A stretch of DNA of 13,522 nt from Stramenopiles sp. TOSAG23-3 (Eukaryota; Sar). The notes below the pieces were generated by a model. The model saw only the letters and a list, made by a program, of their open reading frames with translations. It ran no database searches and was not told where the DNA came from. This document shows, piece by piece, positions 1 through 7,383 of this stretch; the stretch's first letter is position 1; each line of letters starts with the position of its first letter. A program made the translations under genes and the position numbers. The DNA lies in contig LT642622.1 in NCBI GenBank assembly GCA_900128585.1, positions 1 to 13,522 on the forward strand, read 5' to 3'.

Positions 1-383
1 TTGTCAATAAATTTTGTCGCTCTAAATACGGACAATTTATTGGTCGTATTTCTATGAGTCTTTACCTTACACATATGATGAACTTTCATGGATTTTTTGA
101 TGTGCTTATTCCAGCTCTGCAAATCACAGTCTGGGAAATTGGTAACCCTCTCCGAATCTTGATATTGGTGCCGTTATTGTTGCTCACTGGCGCATTATCA
201 TATTTGCTCTTAATAGGTGTTGAAGATCCGTGTAGAAAAAAGATTCGTCGATTAATACCTGCCGATGATGCAATATTGATTCGCCAGTCCGTTCCTTCTA
301 CTACCCCAGGAGAGGAACCACCCCCCATAGGCAACTCCCCGGAACGCTACAAAGTACTAATCAGCGACAGTACACCGCTCTGA
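1..383 (+). CDS. Acyltransferase-3 family membrane protein, C-terminal fragment (5' end outside window)
   Basis: The frame is open from base 3 and ends at TGA 381-383. The visible 127 residues begin mid-protein with a GRISMSLYLTHMM segment. This matches the 'G-x-I-S-Y-S-L-Y-L-x-H' signature near the end of acyltransferase-3 (OafA/NRF-6/YrhL-like) domains. A hydrophobic membrane helix follows (RILILVPLLLLTGALSYLLL), then a VEDPCRKKIRR segment equivalent to the family's 'hE-x-P-hRR' ending. Family knowledge: these polytopic proteins move acyl groups, often acetyl, onto extracellular or lumenal carbohydrates or lipids. The substrate here cannot be told. After the domain comes a polar, proline-rich tail of about 40 residues, probably cytosolic. 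The ATG at base 54 falls inside the conserved motif, so it is an internal methionine and not the start. The catalytic histidine region would lie upstream and is not visible. Confidence 0.72.
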   Translation, partial: VNKFCRSKYGQFIGRISMSLYLTHMMNFHGFFDVLIPALQITVWEIGNPLRILILVPLLLLTGALSYLLLIGVEDPCRKKIRRLIPADDAILIRQSVPSTTPGEEPPPIGNSPERYKVLISDSTPL

Positions 384-474
384 CCGCCAGAAGTATTATA
401 CCGCGAAAGCCAGAACAGCGCACAGAACGAGCTGGAGAACATGATCCAGGCTTTCACATGGAACATGAGCGTCA

Positions 475-663
475 CTACTTGTAATTGTCACAGGCACAAA
501 TAATGGCGTATCGTCGCTGAAACAGGTCGTTGAGGCTGACGTCGTGGAGCTCCAACTGTGCGTCCACCCCGTCGCTGTCGTCCTCGATGGGCGGTGTAAC
601 GTTCGTACCACGCGTACCCGCCCCAGGGGACCCTACGGTACCGAGGCTCGCCCCGGGGGACAA
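475..663 (-). other. GC-rich block with possible minus-strand exon, unidentified
   Basis: Bases about 537-665 are strikingly GC-rich between AT-rich flanks. On the minus strand one frame is open from about 699 down to a stop at 475-477. It has mostly C/G third positions and a protein-like acidic stretch (IEDDSDGVDAQLELHDVSLN) ending in RRYAIICACDNYK. There is no in-frame ATG; the open part begins only with TTG-type codons. If coding, it would therefore be the last exon of a spliced minus-strand gene, or a remnant of one. No domain is recognised. A second overlapping minus-strand frame does start with ATG at 694, but it is arginine-rich and has weaker codon bias. The block is convergent with the acyltransferase-3 fragment. 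It may equally be non-coding. Confidence 0.2.
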
Positions 664-698
664 CTGGTGAATGCGTTTCGTTGGTCGTATACATTTAA

Positions 699-888
699 TT
701 TAAAAACAAGAAAAATTGGCTGTTATTTTTTATAGTAATTAAAATTAAAGAAAAAAAGAGGGGTGTCAGTTCAAGAACAATGTCTCCTCCTATTGCAGAT
801 CCTCCCCAAGTTCTGGTCAAGATTCCAATTGATTGGTCTTTTAAAAGTACACAGCGGCATAAATGTTTTAAAGGGGCTCGTTGTCTGT
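699..888 (-). repeat. Dispersed repeat, copy A (about 190 bp, conserved at both ends)
   Basis: Two short segments here recur with nearly the same spacing at 4705-4895. One end is AAAAACAAGAAAAATTGGCT (702-721), inside a motif spanning 699-726. The other is GTTTTAAAGGGGCTCGTTGT (865-884), inside a 35-base segment at 854-888 that differs at only four positions from 4861-4895. The middle is not visibly conserved. The arrangement suggests two old copies of one mobile or structural element. The strand is nominal: minus is chosen to read from the GACAACGAGC end toward the TTGGCTGTTA-containing end. No open reading frame or transposase is seen inside. Confidence 0.5.
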
Positions 889-969
889 GGTACTGCTCAA
901 TGAAATAATGATCGGTGTATTGAGTTTGATCGTTTCGTGGTCCTGGTCAGTTTTTAATTTTATTAAATA

Positions 970-1077
970 TCAGCCAATTTTCTTGTTTTTATCATATGAT
1001 ACTTAAAATATGGTAACAGCCAATTTTTTGTTTTTAAAATTACTTTAATAACAGCCAAATTTTTTGTTTTAAAAATT
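970..1077. repeat. Three clustered copies of the CAGCCAATTTTTTGTTTTTA motif
   Basis: Three imperfect copies of one motif of about 23 bases lie in the same orientation at 970-991, 1014-1036 and 1049-1077. All contain CAGCCAA, then a T run, then TTGTTTT. They are the reverse complement of the motif at 699-726. Bases 699 to about 1038 are therefore bounded by an inverted pair, each arm about 27 bases with small indels. That is the shape of a small non-autonomous DNA element, although a clear target-site duplication cannot be assigned in this AT-rich DNA. The cluster lies 80-185 bases beyond the HSP90 stop codon, so it may be transcribed in the HSP90 3' region. A terminator or polyadenylation role cannot be excluded. 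Confidence 0.5.
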
Positions 1078-1155
1078 GTAAAGTTTACAACCCACGCTCT
1101 GCTTCTAGGAACATACGCGCGGCACAAGCACACGCGCTACTGCGCTGTGAACCTC

Positions 1156-3282
1156 TTAATCTACTTCTTCCATCTTGGAGTCGTCTTCGTCGGAGTCGCC
1201 GTCAAGTTCTGGCAAGTCATCGATGTCGTCTTCATCATCATCGTCATCTTCCCCATCGTCATCAACGCCCAGGCCGAGTTTGATCAAACGGTGGATTCGG
1301 TTGGCGAAGGTGGTTGGTTCGTCCAACGAGAAGCCACTGGTCAACAAACTAGTGTCGTACAGCAACCAGATCAAGTCCTTGACGGTCTTGTCGGATTGGT
1401 CGGCTTCGGCCTTTTCACGCAAAGTCTTAATGATCGCGTGCGATGGGTTCAACTCCATGGTCTTCTTGGAGGACATGTAGCCGGACATGGAACTATCACG
1501 GAGTGCCTGGGCCTTCATGATGCGCTCCATGTTCGCGGTCCACCCGTACTCGCCGGTGACAAGAACGCACGGAGAGTCGACGATGCGGTTGGAAACTTGA
1601 ACCTTTTCGACTTTGTCGTCCAGGACTTCCTTCATCAACTTGCACAGGCCTTCGGTCTTGGCCTTTTCTTCTTCGAACGCTTTCTTTTCGTCGTCAGATT
1701 CGTCGATGTTCAAGCCTTCTTTGGAGGCGCACAGCAATTTCTTGCCATCGTACTCCTTCAATTGCTGCACGCAGTACTCGTCGATCGGGTCAACCATGTA
1801 CAAGACTTCGAACCCTTTCTTCTTGAGCTTCTCCAAGAATGGAGAGGACTCGACGCCCTTCTTGCTCTCCCCGGTGATGTAGTAGATCCCTGGTTGGTTC
1901 TCCTTCATGCGGCCGACGTACTCTTTCAAGCTGGTAAGGTCGTCGCCACTCTTGGAACTGCTGTAGCGAAGAAGTTCGGACAACTTGGATCGGTTGGTGG
2001 AGTCCTCGTGGACGCCCAACTTGATGTTCTTGGAGAAGGCTTCGTAGAACTTCTTGTAGTCGTCCTTGTCTTCGGCGATGTCGTTCATCAACTCGATGCT
2101 CTTCTTGACCAAGTTCTTCTTGATGACGCGCAAGATCTTGTTTTGCTGAAGGGTCTCGCGGGAGATGTTCAGGGGCAAGTCTTCACTGTCGACGATGCCC
2201 TTGATGAAGGACAGCCATTCTGGCATCAACTCCTCGCAGTTGTCCATGATGAACACGCGGCGAACGTAGAGGCGGATGTTGTTCTGCTTCTTGCCTTTGC
2301 CTTCGAACATGTCGAACGGGGCGCGCTTTGGGGCGAACAGCATGGCGCGGAACTCAAGCTGGCCTTCCACACTGAAGTGCTTGACCTTCATGTGCTCTTC
2401 CCAGTCGTTGGTCAGGGCCTTGTAGAAGGCGGCGTACTCCTCGTGGGAGATATCCTTTGGTTTGCGCATCCATAGCGGCTTTTGCTTGTTCATGGTTTCC
2501 CACTCGTGCTTTACCTCCTTGATCTTCTTGGTCTTCTTTTCCTTCTTCTTGCCTTCGTCCTTTTCGACTTCTTCGACCTTGGGGGCGTCGTCGTCGTCCT
2601 CGTCTTCCTCGTCATCCTCGTCGTCGGTGACTTCCTTTTCTTCGGTCTTTTCCACCCACAATTCGATCGGAAAGCCGATGAATTCGGAGTGTTTCTTTAC
2701 CAAATCCTTGAGGCGGCGCTCTTCCAAAAACTCTTGCTGGTCTTCCTTCATGTGAAGGCAGATGCTGGTCCCACGGCCAAGGGACTTGCCCTCGTCCTTG
2801 TTGATGGTGAAGCTGCCCCCGGCACTGGACGTCCAGCGGTACTGCTCGTCTTCGTTGTTCTTACTGCAGACAACGACTTTGTCGGCGACAAGGTAGGCGG
2901 AGTAGAAACCGACACCGAACTGACCGATCATACTGATATCGGCGCCGGCGCTAAGGGCTTCCATGAACGCTTTGGTTCCTGACTTGGCGATGGTACCCAA
3001 GTTGTTAATGAGGTCGGCTTTGGTCATACCAATGCCAGAGTCCTGGATGGTCAAGGTGTTGTTCGCCTTGTCCGGGATAAGCTTGATCTTAAGATCCGGT
3101 TCGGTCTTCAACGCATCTGCGTCCGTCAAAGAGGTGTAACGAATCTTGTCAAGGGCATCACTCGAGTTGGAGATCAACTCACGAAGAAAGATTTCTTTGT
3201 TCGAGTAGAAGGTGTTAATGATAAGACTCATCAACTGAGAAATATCAGCCGAGAACGCGAAGGTTTCTGTTTCGTCCGCCAT
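1156..3282 (-). CDS. HSP90: Cytosolic heat shock protein 90
   Basis: Complete, intronless 708-residue ATP-dependent chaperone that folds kinases, receptors and other clients. The N-terminal GHKL ATPase domain (about 5-210) has E35 in [14 protein letters not shown] (catalytic Glu), N39, the DSGIGM nucleotide loop (D81) and the GQFGVGFYS lid motif (120-128). A highly charged linker spans about 212-256. The middle domain has [11 protein letters not shown], with R375 matching the ATP-contacting arginine of yeast Hsp90. The C-terminal dimerisation region ends in MEEVD, the docking peptide for TPR co-chaperones, which together with the absence of a signal peptide places it in the cytosol. The ATG at 3280-3282 gives the standard [10 protein letters not shown] start. 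The stretch before MEEVD is unusually rich in Asp/Glu. No convincing heat-shock element (5-bp-phased GAA/TTC) was seen upstream by eye. Overall wording is closest to stramenopile HSP90 as I remember it. Confidence 0.97.
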   Translation of the reverse strand: MADETETFAFSADISQLMSLIINTFYSNKEIFLRELISNSSDALDKIRYTSLTDADALKTEPDLKIKLIPDKANNTLTIQDSGIGMTKADLINNLGTIAKSGTKAFMEALSAGADISMIGQFGVGFYSAYLVADKVVVCSKNNEDEQYRWTSSAGGSFTINKDEGKSLGRGTSICLHMKEDQQEFLEERRLKDLVKKHSEFIGFPIELWVEKTEEKEVTDDEDDEEDEDDDDAPKVEEVEKDEGKKKEKKTKKIKEVKHEWETMNKQKPLWMRKPKDISHEEYAAFYKALTNDWEEHMKVKHFSVEGQLEFRAMLFAPKRAPFDMFEGKGKKQNNIRLYVRRVFIMDNCEELMPEWLSFIKGIVDSEDLPLNISRETLQQNKILRVIKKNLVKKSIELMNDIAEDKDDYKKFYEAFSKNIKLGVHEDSTNRSKLSELLRYSSSKSGDDLTSLKEYVGRMKENQPGIYYITGESKKGVESSPFLEKLKKKGFEVLYMVDPIDEYCVQQLKEYDGKKLLCASKEGLNIDESDDEKKAFEEEKAKTEGLCKLMKEVLDDKVEKVQVSNRIVDSPCVLVTGEYGWTANMERIMKAQALRDSSMSGYMSSKKTMELNPSHAIIKTLREKAEADQSDKTVKDLIWLLYDTSLLTSGFSLDEPTTFANRIHRLIKLGLGVDDDGEDDDDDEDDIDDLPELDGDSDEDDSKMEEVD

Positions 3283-4097
3283 GGTTTGAAATTCTGGTGT
3301 ATAGTTTTAAACGTTTGAATTGTTAAAAAGTATGTTTTTGTTGTATCTCACCCTTTCCTTTCCGAACAATTTCCAGCCGTTTTCTCTTTCCCCGGCATCG
3401 TACGAAAGCAACGAAGGAAGGGAATGGTGGGTTCTCAGGCTGCTGCTTTGGGTTTTGTTGTTTGTGTTCTTGGTTAAATGGGTGGTTAGGTGGTGCGTGA
3501 CAAAATTATAAGGGTCATAGGGTAAGAAAATGAAAATGAAAAAAAAAGGAATAAAATAAAATGACGTCTGTTTTAAAATATTAAGGTATAATTGAAATAT
3601 TAATTATTATTTTGTATCTATAATATATAATCATAGTGTATTACATAAAATATTAAATTGTAACTAATAGATTAAATATCCTTGTTATTTGAAGAAATTG
3701 AAAGTTATTTAGTGGACGTAATTAATTTAATGGTGGAGAAAGAAGCAAGGAAGAATTCATTCGATTTCTTCAATTTCTTCGCGATTTCCAATACTGTGTT
3801 CCTATTAAATTGATGAATTGAAAACGTGGAAATTGAATCAAGAAGAAATGAAGAAGATTCGAGAAGAAGAAGGCTTTTAAAAAAGAAGAATCGCAAAATA
3901 ATAAAGGATTTATTATACAAATATTATTTTTAATGTACAAAGGTATCTAAACAATTAAACTGAAATAATAATAGAAATTATAAAAAAGGATAAATATGAA
4001 TTATTGATATATAAATATATATTCCTTAATATATGAAAAATGACACCTCTGCGGTCTGCGGTACTCCCAGTCTCGAATTCCATATGCATATAATATA

Positions 4098-4171
4098 TAC
4101 ATAGCATTGTAATAATAAAAATGAAAGCGTTTTGCTTTTCCCTTTTCGTTTTCAAAATACAATGCTATGTA
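4098..4171. repeat. Perfect 14-bp inverted repeat around a 46-base loop
   Basis: TACATAGCATTGTA at 4098-4111 is the exact reverse complement of TACAATGCTATGTA at 4158-4171. The loop contains a smaller hairpin (AAAGC-GTTTT-GCTTT, about 4124-4138), and its remaining part is built from short GAAA/TTTC-type words. Pairing does not extend beyond the arms. This could be a hairpin RNA, a small MITE remnant, or chance in AT-rich DNA, though a perfect 14-base match at this spacing is uncommon by chance. Confidence 0.55.
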
Positions 4172-4370
4172 CCTATTGTAAATAAACACTGAAGACTACT
4201 TTCTTTTAAGAAAAAAAAAAAGCCTAAACCCGAATGAATGAATGTACACTGTGAAATATGAATGGTGGTCAATAACGATTTCCAAAACTAAAACTAAAAT
4301 AGAATGCTTCCAGAAGGTCTGGTCTTCGTACGCGTTTTAAAATCTGGTCGTCAGGCCAGAGCGCCAGAGG

Positions 4371-4442
4371 CAGAGAAGCCAAGGCAAGGGAAGGCAAGGA
4401 AGGAAGGAAGGAAGGATAGGTTAGGTTAGGTTAGGGTTAGGT
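4371..4442 (+). repeat. Purine tract (GGAA/GGCAA) joined to telomere-like TTAGG/TTAGGG units
   Basis: Bases 4371-4416 are an almost pure purine run built of AAGGCAAGG and GGAA words. It runs directly into TAGGTTAGGTTAGGTTAGGG followed by TTAGGT (4417-4442). The TTAGG and TTAGGG units match the general telomere repeat type, but fewer than five units are present and they are internal, flanked on both sides by ordinary sequence. This is either an interstitial telomere-type scar or a chance expansion of a purine microsatellite. Confidence 0.7.
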
Positions 4443-4704
4443 CCCATCATCAACATGAGGATTTATATATTGAAACCCTAATATTAACATGAAAGAACGG
4501 TATCAGTACATATACACATTTATGCAAAGGCTATGCGTATGTAGTAGAAGGTAGGAAGGGGTTTTTTACTCTTTCTGTTGCAGTTAAATTGCAACTGACG
4601 TTTTTAAATGTATTTGACCTTGTATTGTAGTTTAAAGCACGACTTCTTTCTTATATTATATTATACCAATTTTATTATTTAATTTTATTCTTTATTAGTG
4701 TCGA

Positions 4705-4895
4705 TTAAAAACAAAAAATTGGCTCTTATTTAGTAAAAGTACGATACCTTTCGATCTGAAACGGTAGGTGGATTGGCATCGATGGCAAATGACCCGTAAT
4801 CAACTTCTCATCCGATGTCTCACTCGTAAATGAATCAGCCCTTGTGCGGTTTTCCAAGCAGCGGCGTGATTGTTTTAAAGGTGCTCGTTGTCTGT
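4705..4895 (-). repeat. Dispersed repeat, copy B
   Basis: This matches copy A (699-888) at both ends: TTAAAAACAAAAAATTGGCT at 4705-4724, and a 35-base segment at 4861-4895 (31 of 35 identical by hand alignment) that contains GTTTTAAAGGTGCTCGTTGT. The two conserved ends are separated by about 155 bases in both copies, while the middle differs. The right end lies only 22 bases beyond the kinase stop codon, so this copy forms part of the kinase 3' UTR or immediate downstream DNA. Confidence 0.5.
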
Positions 4896-4917
4896 CTTGT
4901 AATTATTCTTTTATTTT

Positions 4918-6018
4918 TTAGTCTGTCGGTTCTGCAGGGATAATCTCCTCCGATTTCTCTGCTTCGGCCCGCTGAATACCGCTGATCAACTCTTTCATAC
5001 GATTGGCCGATATAATGGTCCGGACGGCACGCTTTAGCTTCCGCTTTGCGTTGAACTTTTTCAAATTCTTCGAAGCATCGGTCAAGGCCGGGGCGTCCCC
5101 TGGCCTCGGTTGGGACAGCCAACCGGTCGACAACAACTCGGCCATGGACGGCCGCTGGTTGGTCGCTACCGTGAAACACTTTTGGATGAAGTCTTTTCCT
5201 TCCTGCGATATCTTATTAAAAGGGCCGTCGGTGCCGTAGGCGTTGAATCGGATGAAATTTCCCTTGCACGTATTTGATACCAGCTCCTTTAACCCGGCCT
5301 CGTTCGAGTCGTCGCCTTCGAACGGGACACAGCCACTGAACAAAATGTAAGTCAAGCAGCCGACGCTCCAGACGTCCGTTTTCGAACCGTACGGCGATAG
5401 CCGTAAGATTTCGGGCGCACAGTAGCCCATCGTTCCATGAAAGAGGCCGTCACTTTCGATGGTGTCGTTAATTCCCACTTCCCGGGCAATCCCGAAATCA
5501 CAAATTTTCAACTTGTCGGTCCCATCGTTCCGCCTGCTTTTGTACAGCAAGTTCTCGGGCTTTATGTCCAGGTGAACGACGCCCACTTCATGGCAGTAGT
5601 GTAACGTTTCGCATACGGTCCTAATTTGTTGTCTTGCGTCTTCTTCCGTGTAGATTCCATGCTCGATAATGCGGTCAAACATCTCCCCGCCCTGAATAAG
5701 TTCCATGATAATGTAAAAGAAGTTGACTTCTTCAATTGTTTCCTTCACCCCCGTAACGTGGTCGTGCGCAACCTTCCTCAGCAACACAGTCTCGTTATAG
5801 ACGTCCTTCATACCCGACACTCCAAACTTTTTTTTCTCGAACACCTTCACAGCCCACATGCTTTGGTCTTCTTTGCACCGGCAAGAGTAAACGACTGCAT
5901 AGCCGCCCTCGCCTAGCTGCTTGAGTATTTTGTATTTCTTGGAAAACAAGTCCTCTGAACTGACCGGCAGGGCCGCTTTCACCGAGCCTGCTCCTTGGGA
6001 GGACGCACCGCAGCCCAT
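4918..6018 (-). CDS. CaMK-group Ser/Thr protein kinase, N-acylated, with CaMKII-like regulatory tail
   Basis: Complete 366-residue kinase, no intron seen. It starts MGCGASS, a strong N-myristoylation signal (G2) with C3 available for palmitoylation, so the enzyme should sit on membranes. Kinase domain about 29-292: glycine loop GEGGYAVV (36-43), ATP lysine K58, helix-C E76, catalytic HLDIKPEN (149-156, D151), DFG (174-176) and CAPE (200-203). Leucine replaces the usual Arg before D151, as in MLCK-type CaMK kinases, so activation-loop phosphorylation may not be required. The tail from about 318 (NLKKFNAKRKLKRAV) closely resembles the CaMKII autoinhibitory/calmodulin-binding segment, implying Ca2+/calmodulin control. 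There is no CaMKII hub domain and there are no EF-hands. I chose the ATG at 6016-6018 because it creates the acylation motif and has a good context (A at -3, G at +4). An in-frame upstream ATG at 6159 would add 47 residues of no recognisable type. Confidence 0.93.
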   Translation of the reverse strand: MGCGASSQGAGSVKAALPVSSEDLFSKKYKILKQLGEGGYAVVYSCRCKEDQSMWAVKVFEKKKFGVSGMKDVYNETVLLRKVAHDHVTGVKETIEEVNFFYIIMELIQGGEMFDRIIEHGIYTEEDARQQIRTVCETLHYCHEVGVVHLDIKPENLLYKSRRNDGTDKLKICDFGIAREVGINDTIESDGLFHGTMGYCAPEILRLSPYGSKTDVWSVGCLTYILFSGCVPFEGDDSNEAGLKELVSNTCKGNFIRFNAYGTDGPFNKISQEGKDFIQKCFTVATNQRPSMAELLSTGWLSQPRPGDAPALTDASKNLKKFNAKRKLKRAVRTIISANRMKELISGIQRAEAEKSEEIIPAEPTD

Positions 6019-6203
6019 TCTGTCTATTTTGTCTGTCCAGCGCACTACACGTCGCGATTGTATACACTGCTCTAAAAAATTGCTACCTCGTACTACTGTT
6101 GTTCCCGTTGCGCATTTGGCTGAATGAATGATACAAAAATATATGTACGGGGAACGCAATAAAGAAGATAGAGGTAAAGAAGGGCAATCAAAAGACCAAC
6201 AAG

Positions 6204-6217
6204 CCCCCCCCCCCCCC
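6204..6217. repeat. Poly-C run (C14)
   Basis: Fourteen consecutive cytosines, followed by G and more Cs, in the kinase upstream region. Long C runs are rare in this otherwise AT-rich spacer and are prone to sequencing length error. Confidence 0.9.
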
Positions 6218-6580
6218 GCCCTATTATATTAATACCACCGATCGGGCGGCTAACTAACCCACCACCAGCAAAAAAAGGAGGTGTGTGATCCAGAACGACA
6301 TACACCTCACAGCACTGATAATCTAACGAAGGTTGGAAGAATTTGTTTACAATAAATATTATTATTATTTTTTTAAAATATTTTTTTTTTAATTTTTTTA
6401 ATTACAGTAACAATTCCTCCTCTTCTTCTTCTTTCTCCTCATCCCTCCTCCTCCTTCTATTTTATTAGCGATGGAGTTTATTTAGTCTAATAATAACCGA
6501 CACAAACTAGTACTAGTCTATAGAAGACTCTGATGGAAACAAACAAACTACGAGTACAAAATTTGTAAAAGCAGTTTTAC

Positions 6581-6610
6581 CGAACGAACGAACGAACGCA
6601 CGAACGAACG
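6581..6610. repeat. CGAA tetranucleotide microsatellite
   Basis: About seven tandem CGAA units with one interrupting CGCA. The array is immediately followed, after eight bases, by the GAGAGCA heptamer array. Confidence 0.9.
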
Positions 6611-6618
6611 CCAGCTAA

Positions 6619-6660
6619 GAGAGCAGAGAGCAGAGAGCAGAGAGCAGAGAGCAGAGAGCG
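6619..6660. repeat. GAGAGCA heptamer tandem array
   Basis: Six head-to-tail copies of a 7-base unit fill 42 bases. Five are identical, and the last ends in G instead of A. The unit length is not a multiple of three and the array is not in a credible reading frame. Confidence 0.92.
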
Positions 6661-6911
6661 AATGCTACGTACGTAAATAACTCAGTTTTTACGATCGTGT
6701 ATTTAATATGACTTTCTATTATACTAATAATAATATTACCTATTTAATAAGAGAAATAATATATAAATAATATATTGTAGGACGTATACTACTGTACCAG
6801 GACAATATTATTAAAATAATAAATAGCAACTTTTATATACCTATATATATTAAGTACTATAAATAATATTCTATTTTATACATACAAGGGTTGTTCTTCA
6901 ACTACGAAGTA

Positions 6912-7033
6912 ACAAGACACAAGACAAGACAAGGCCCACGAAGAGTCCTCGTACTCGTAGGCCTATTCTACAACCTTTATAATACCTTTACGGTACAGGT
7001 ACACAGGTACAGGTAGAGGTTAATACAGGTACC
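6912..7033. repeat. Short ACAAG and GGTACA repeat clusters
   Basis: Bases 6912-6933 repeat ACAAG/ACACAAG words. Bases 6992-7033 contain several GGTACA/GGTAC words (GGTACAGGTACACAGGTACA and a later CAGGTACCAG). Both are imperfect low-complexity arrays with no visible coding or RNA role. Confidence 0.6.
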
Positions 7034-7383
7034 AGCACCACGTGATGATTCTTCTTATTTTTTAATAATAATAATAAAATATCTTTTTTCTTTCTAGACG
7101 ACGATAATATATTAATGAATGGTGCTTACTTAAAATTTTATATCGAGGAAGAGTGAGTATACATTTGGTTCCAACAATATACAAATAGAACGATCGATTT
7201 AATGGGCATAAACGTTCACTTAATTTTTTCCGTCGGCAAGCTACGAACATACACGCACGTTCTAAAGAAACATTAAGCTTAACGAAATAGTAAACATTTT
7301 ATACAGAAGAGAAAAAAGGCTATTCTCAGTATCACACTCCATTTTGGTAAATGTCCACGGAACACAAAGATAAAAAACAAAAG

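Larger units (their letters stand above)
3283..4917. other. AT-rich intergenic region between HSP90 promoter side and kinase 3' side
   Basis: No gene is supported here. The first 250 bases are moderately GC and must hold the HSP90 promoter and 5' UTR (HSP90 is transcribed leftward from 3282). Bases about 3530-4320 are very AT-rich; their only open frames are low-complexity (F/L/K/S-rich) and are not credible as proteins. Bases about 3705-3910 are rich in GAAGAA/TTCTTC and could fold back imperfectly. A short GC-richer island at 4040-4078 interrupts the AT-rich DNA and is unexplained. The right third holds the purine/telomere-like tract and repeat copy B, which also covers the kinase 3' UTR. 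No tRNA or rRNA was recognised. Confidence 0.6.
6019..7383. other. Divergent intergenic region between kinase and FAH, rich in simple repeats
   Basis: The kinase is transcribed leftward and FAH rightward, so both promoters and 5' UTRs should lie here. No gene is supported. The contents are a C14 run, long A/T runs (about 6350-6410), a CTTCTT-rich stretch (6420-6455), CGAA and GAGAGCA tandem arrays, AT-rich DNA (6690-6890), ACAAG and GGTACA arrays, and a CTAGTACTAG palindrome near 6508-6517. A TATA-like stretch lies about 120 bases upstream of the kinase start when read on the minus strand (near 6135-6146), but it cannot be told from background AT richness. Confidence 0.6.

Noticed and set aside
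1147-2475. A 442-codon plus-strand open frame antisense to HSP90
   Set aside because: It is the mirror of a strongly codon-biased, acidic-rich gene: GAC/GAG/AAG codons leave the opposite strand free of stops and give Val/Leu/Phe-rich nonsense. It has no domain or plausible start context.
3340-3440. GAA/TTC words upstream of HSP90 as a possible heat-shock element
   Set aside because: The spacing of the GAA and TTC triplets does not follow the 5-base alternation needed for heat-shock factor binding.
3320-3511. 63-codon plus-strand frame upstream of HSP90, rich in Trp/Leu/Val
   Set aside because: It lies in the HSP90 promoter/5' UTR region, has no domain, and its hydrophobic end can be explained by GTT/TGG-rich sequence.
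3705-3920. 71-codon minus-strand frame in the AT-rich spacer
   Set aside because: It is dominated by Phe/Leu/Ser/Lys from GAAGAA/TTCTTC words, with no start context or domain.
4040-4078. GC-richer island considered as a tRNA fragment (TCTCGAATTCC resembles a T-arm)
   Set aside because: No acceptor stem, D-arm or anticodon arm can be paired around it.
6019-6159. 47-residue N-terminal extension of the kinase from an upstream in-frame ATG
   Set aside because: It would bury the MGCGASS acylation motif and has no recognisable content; the downstream ATG has the better context.
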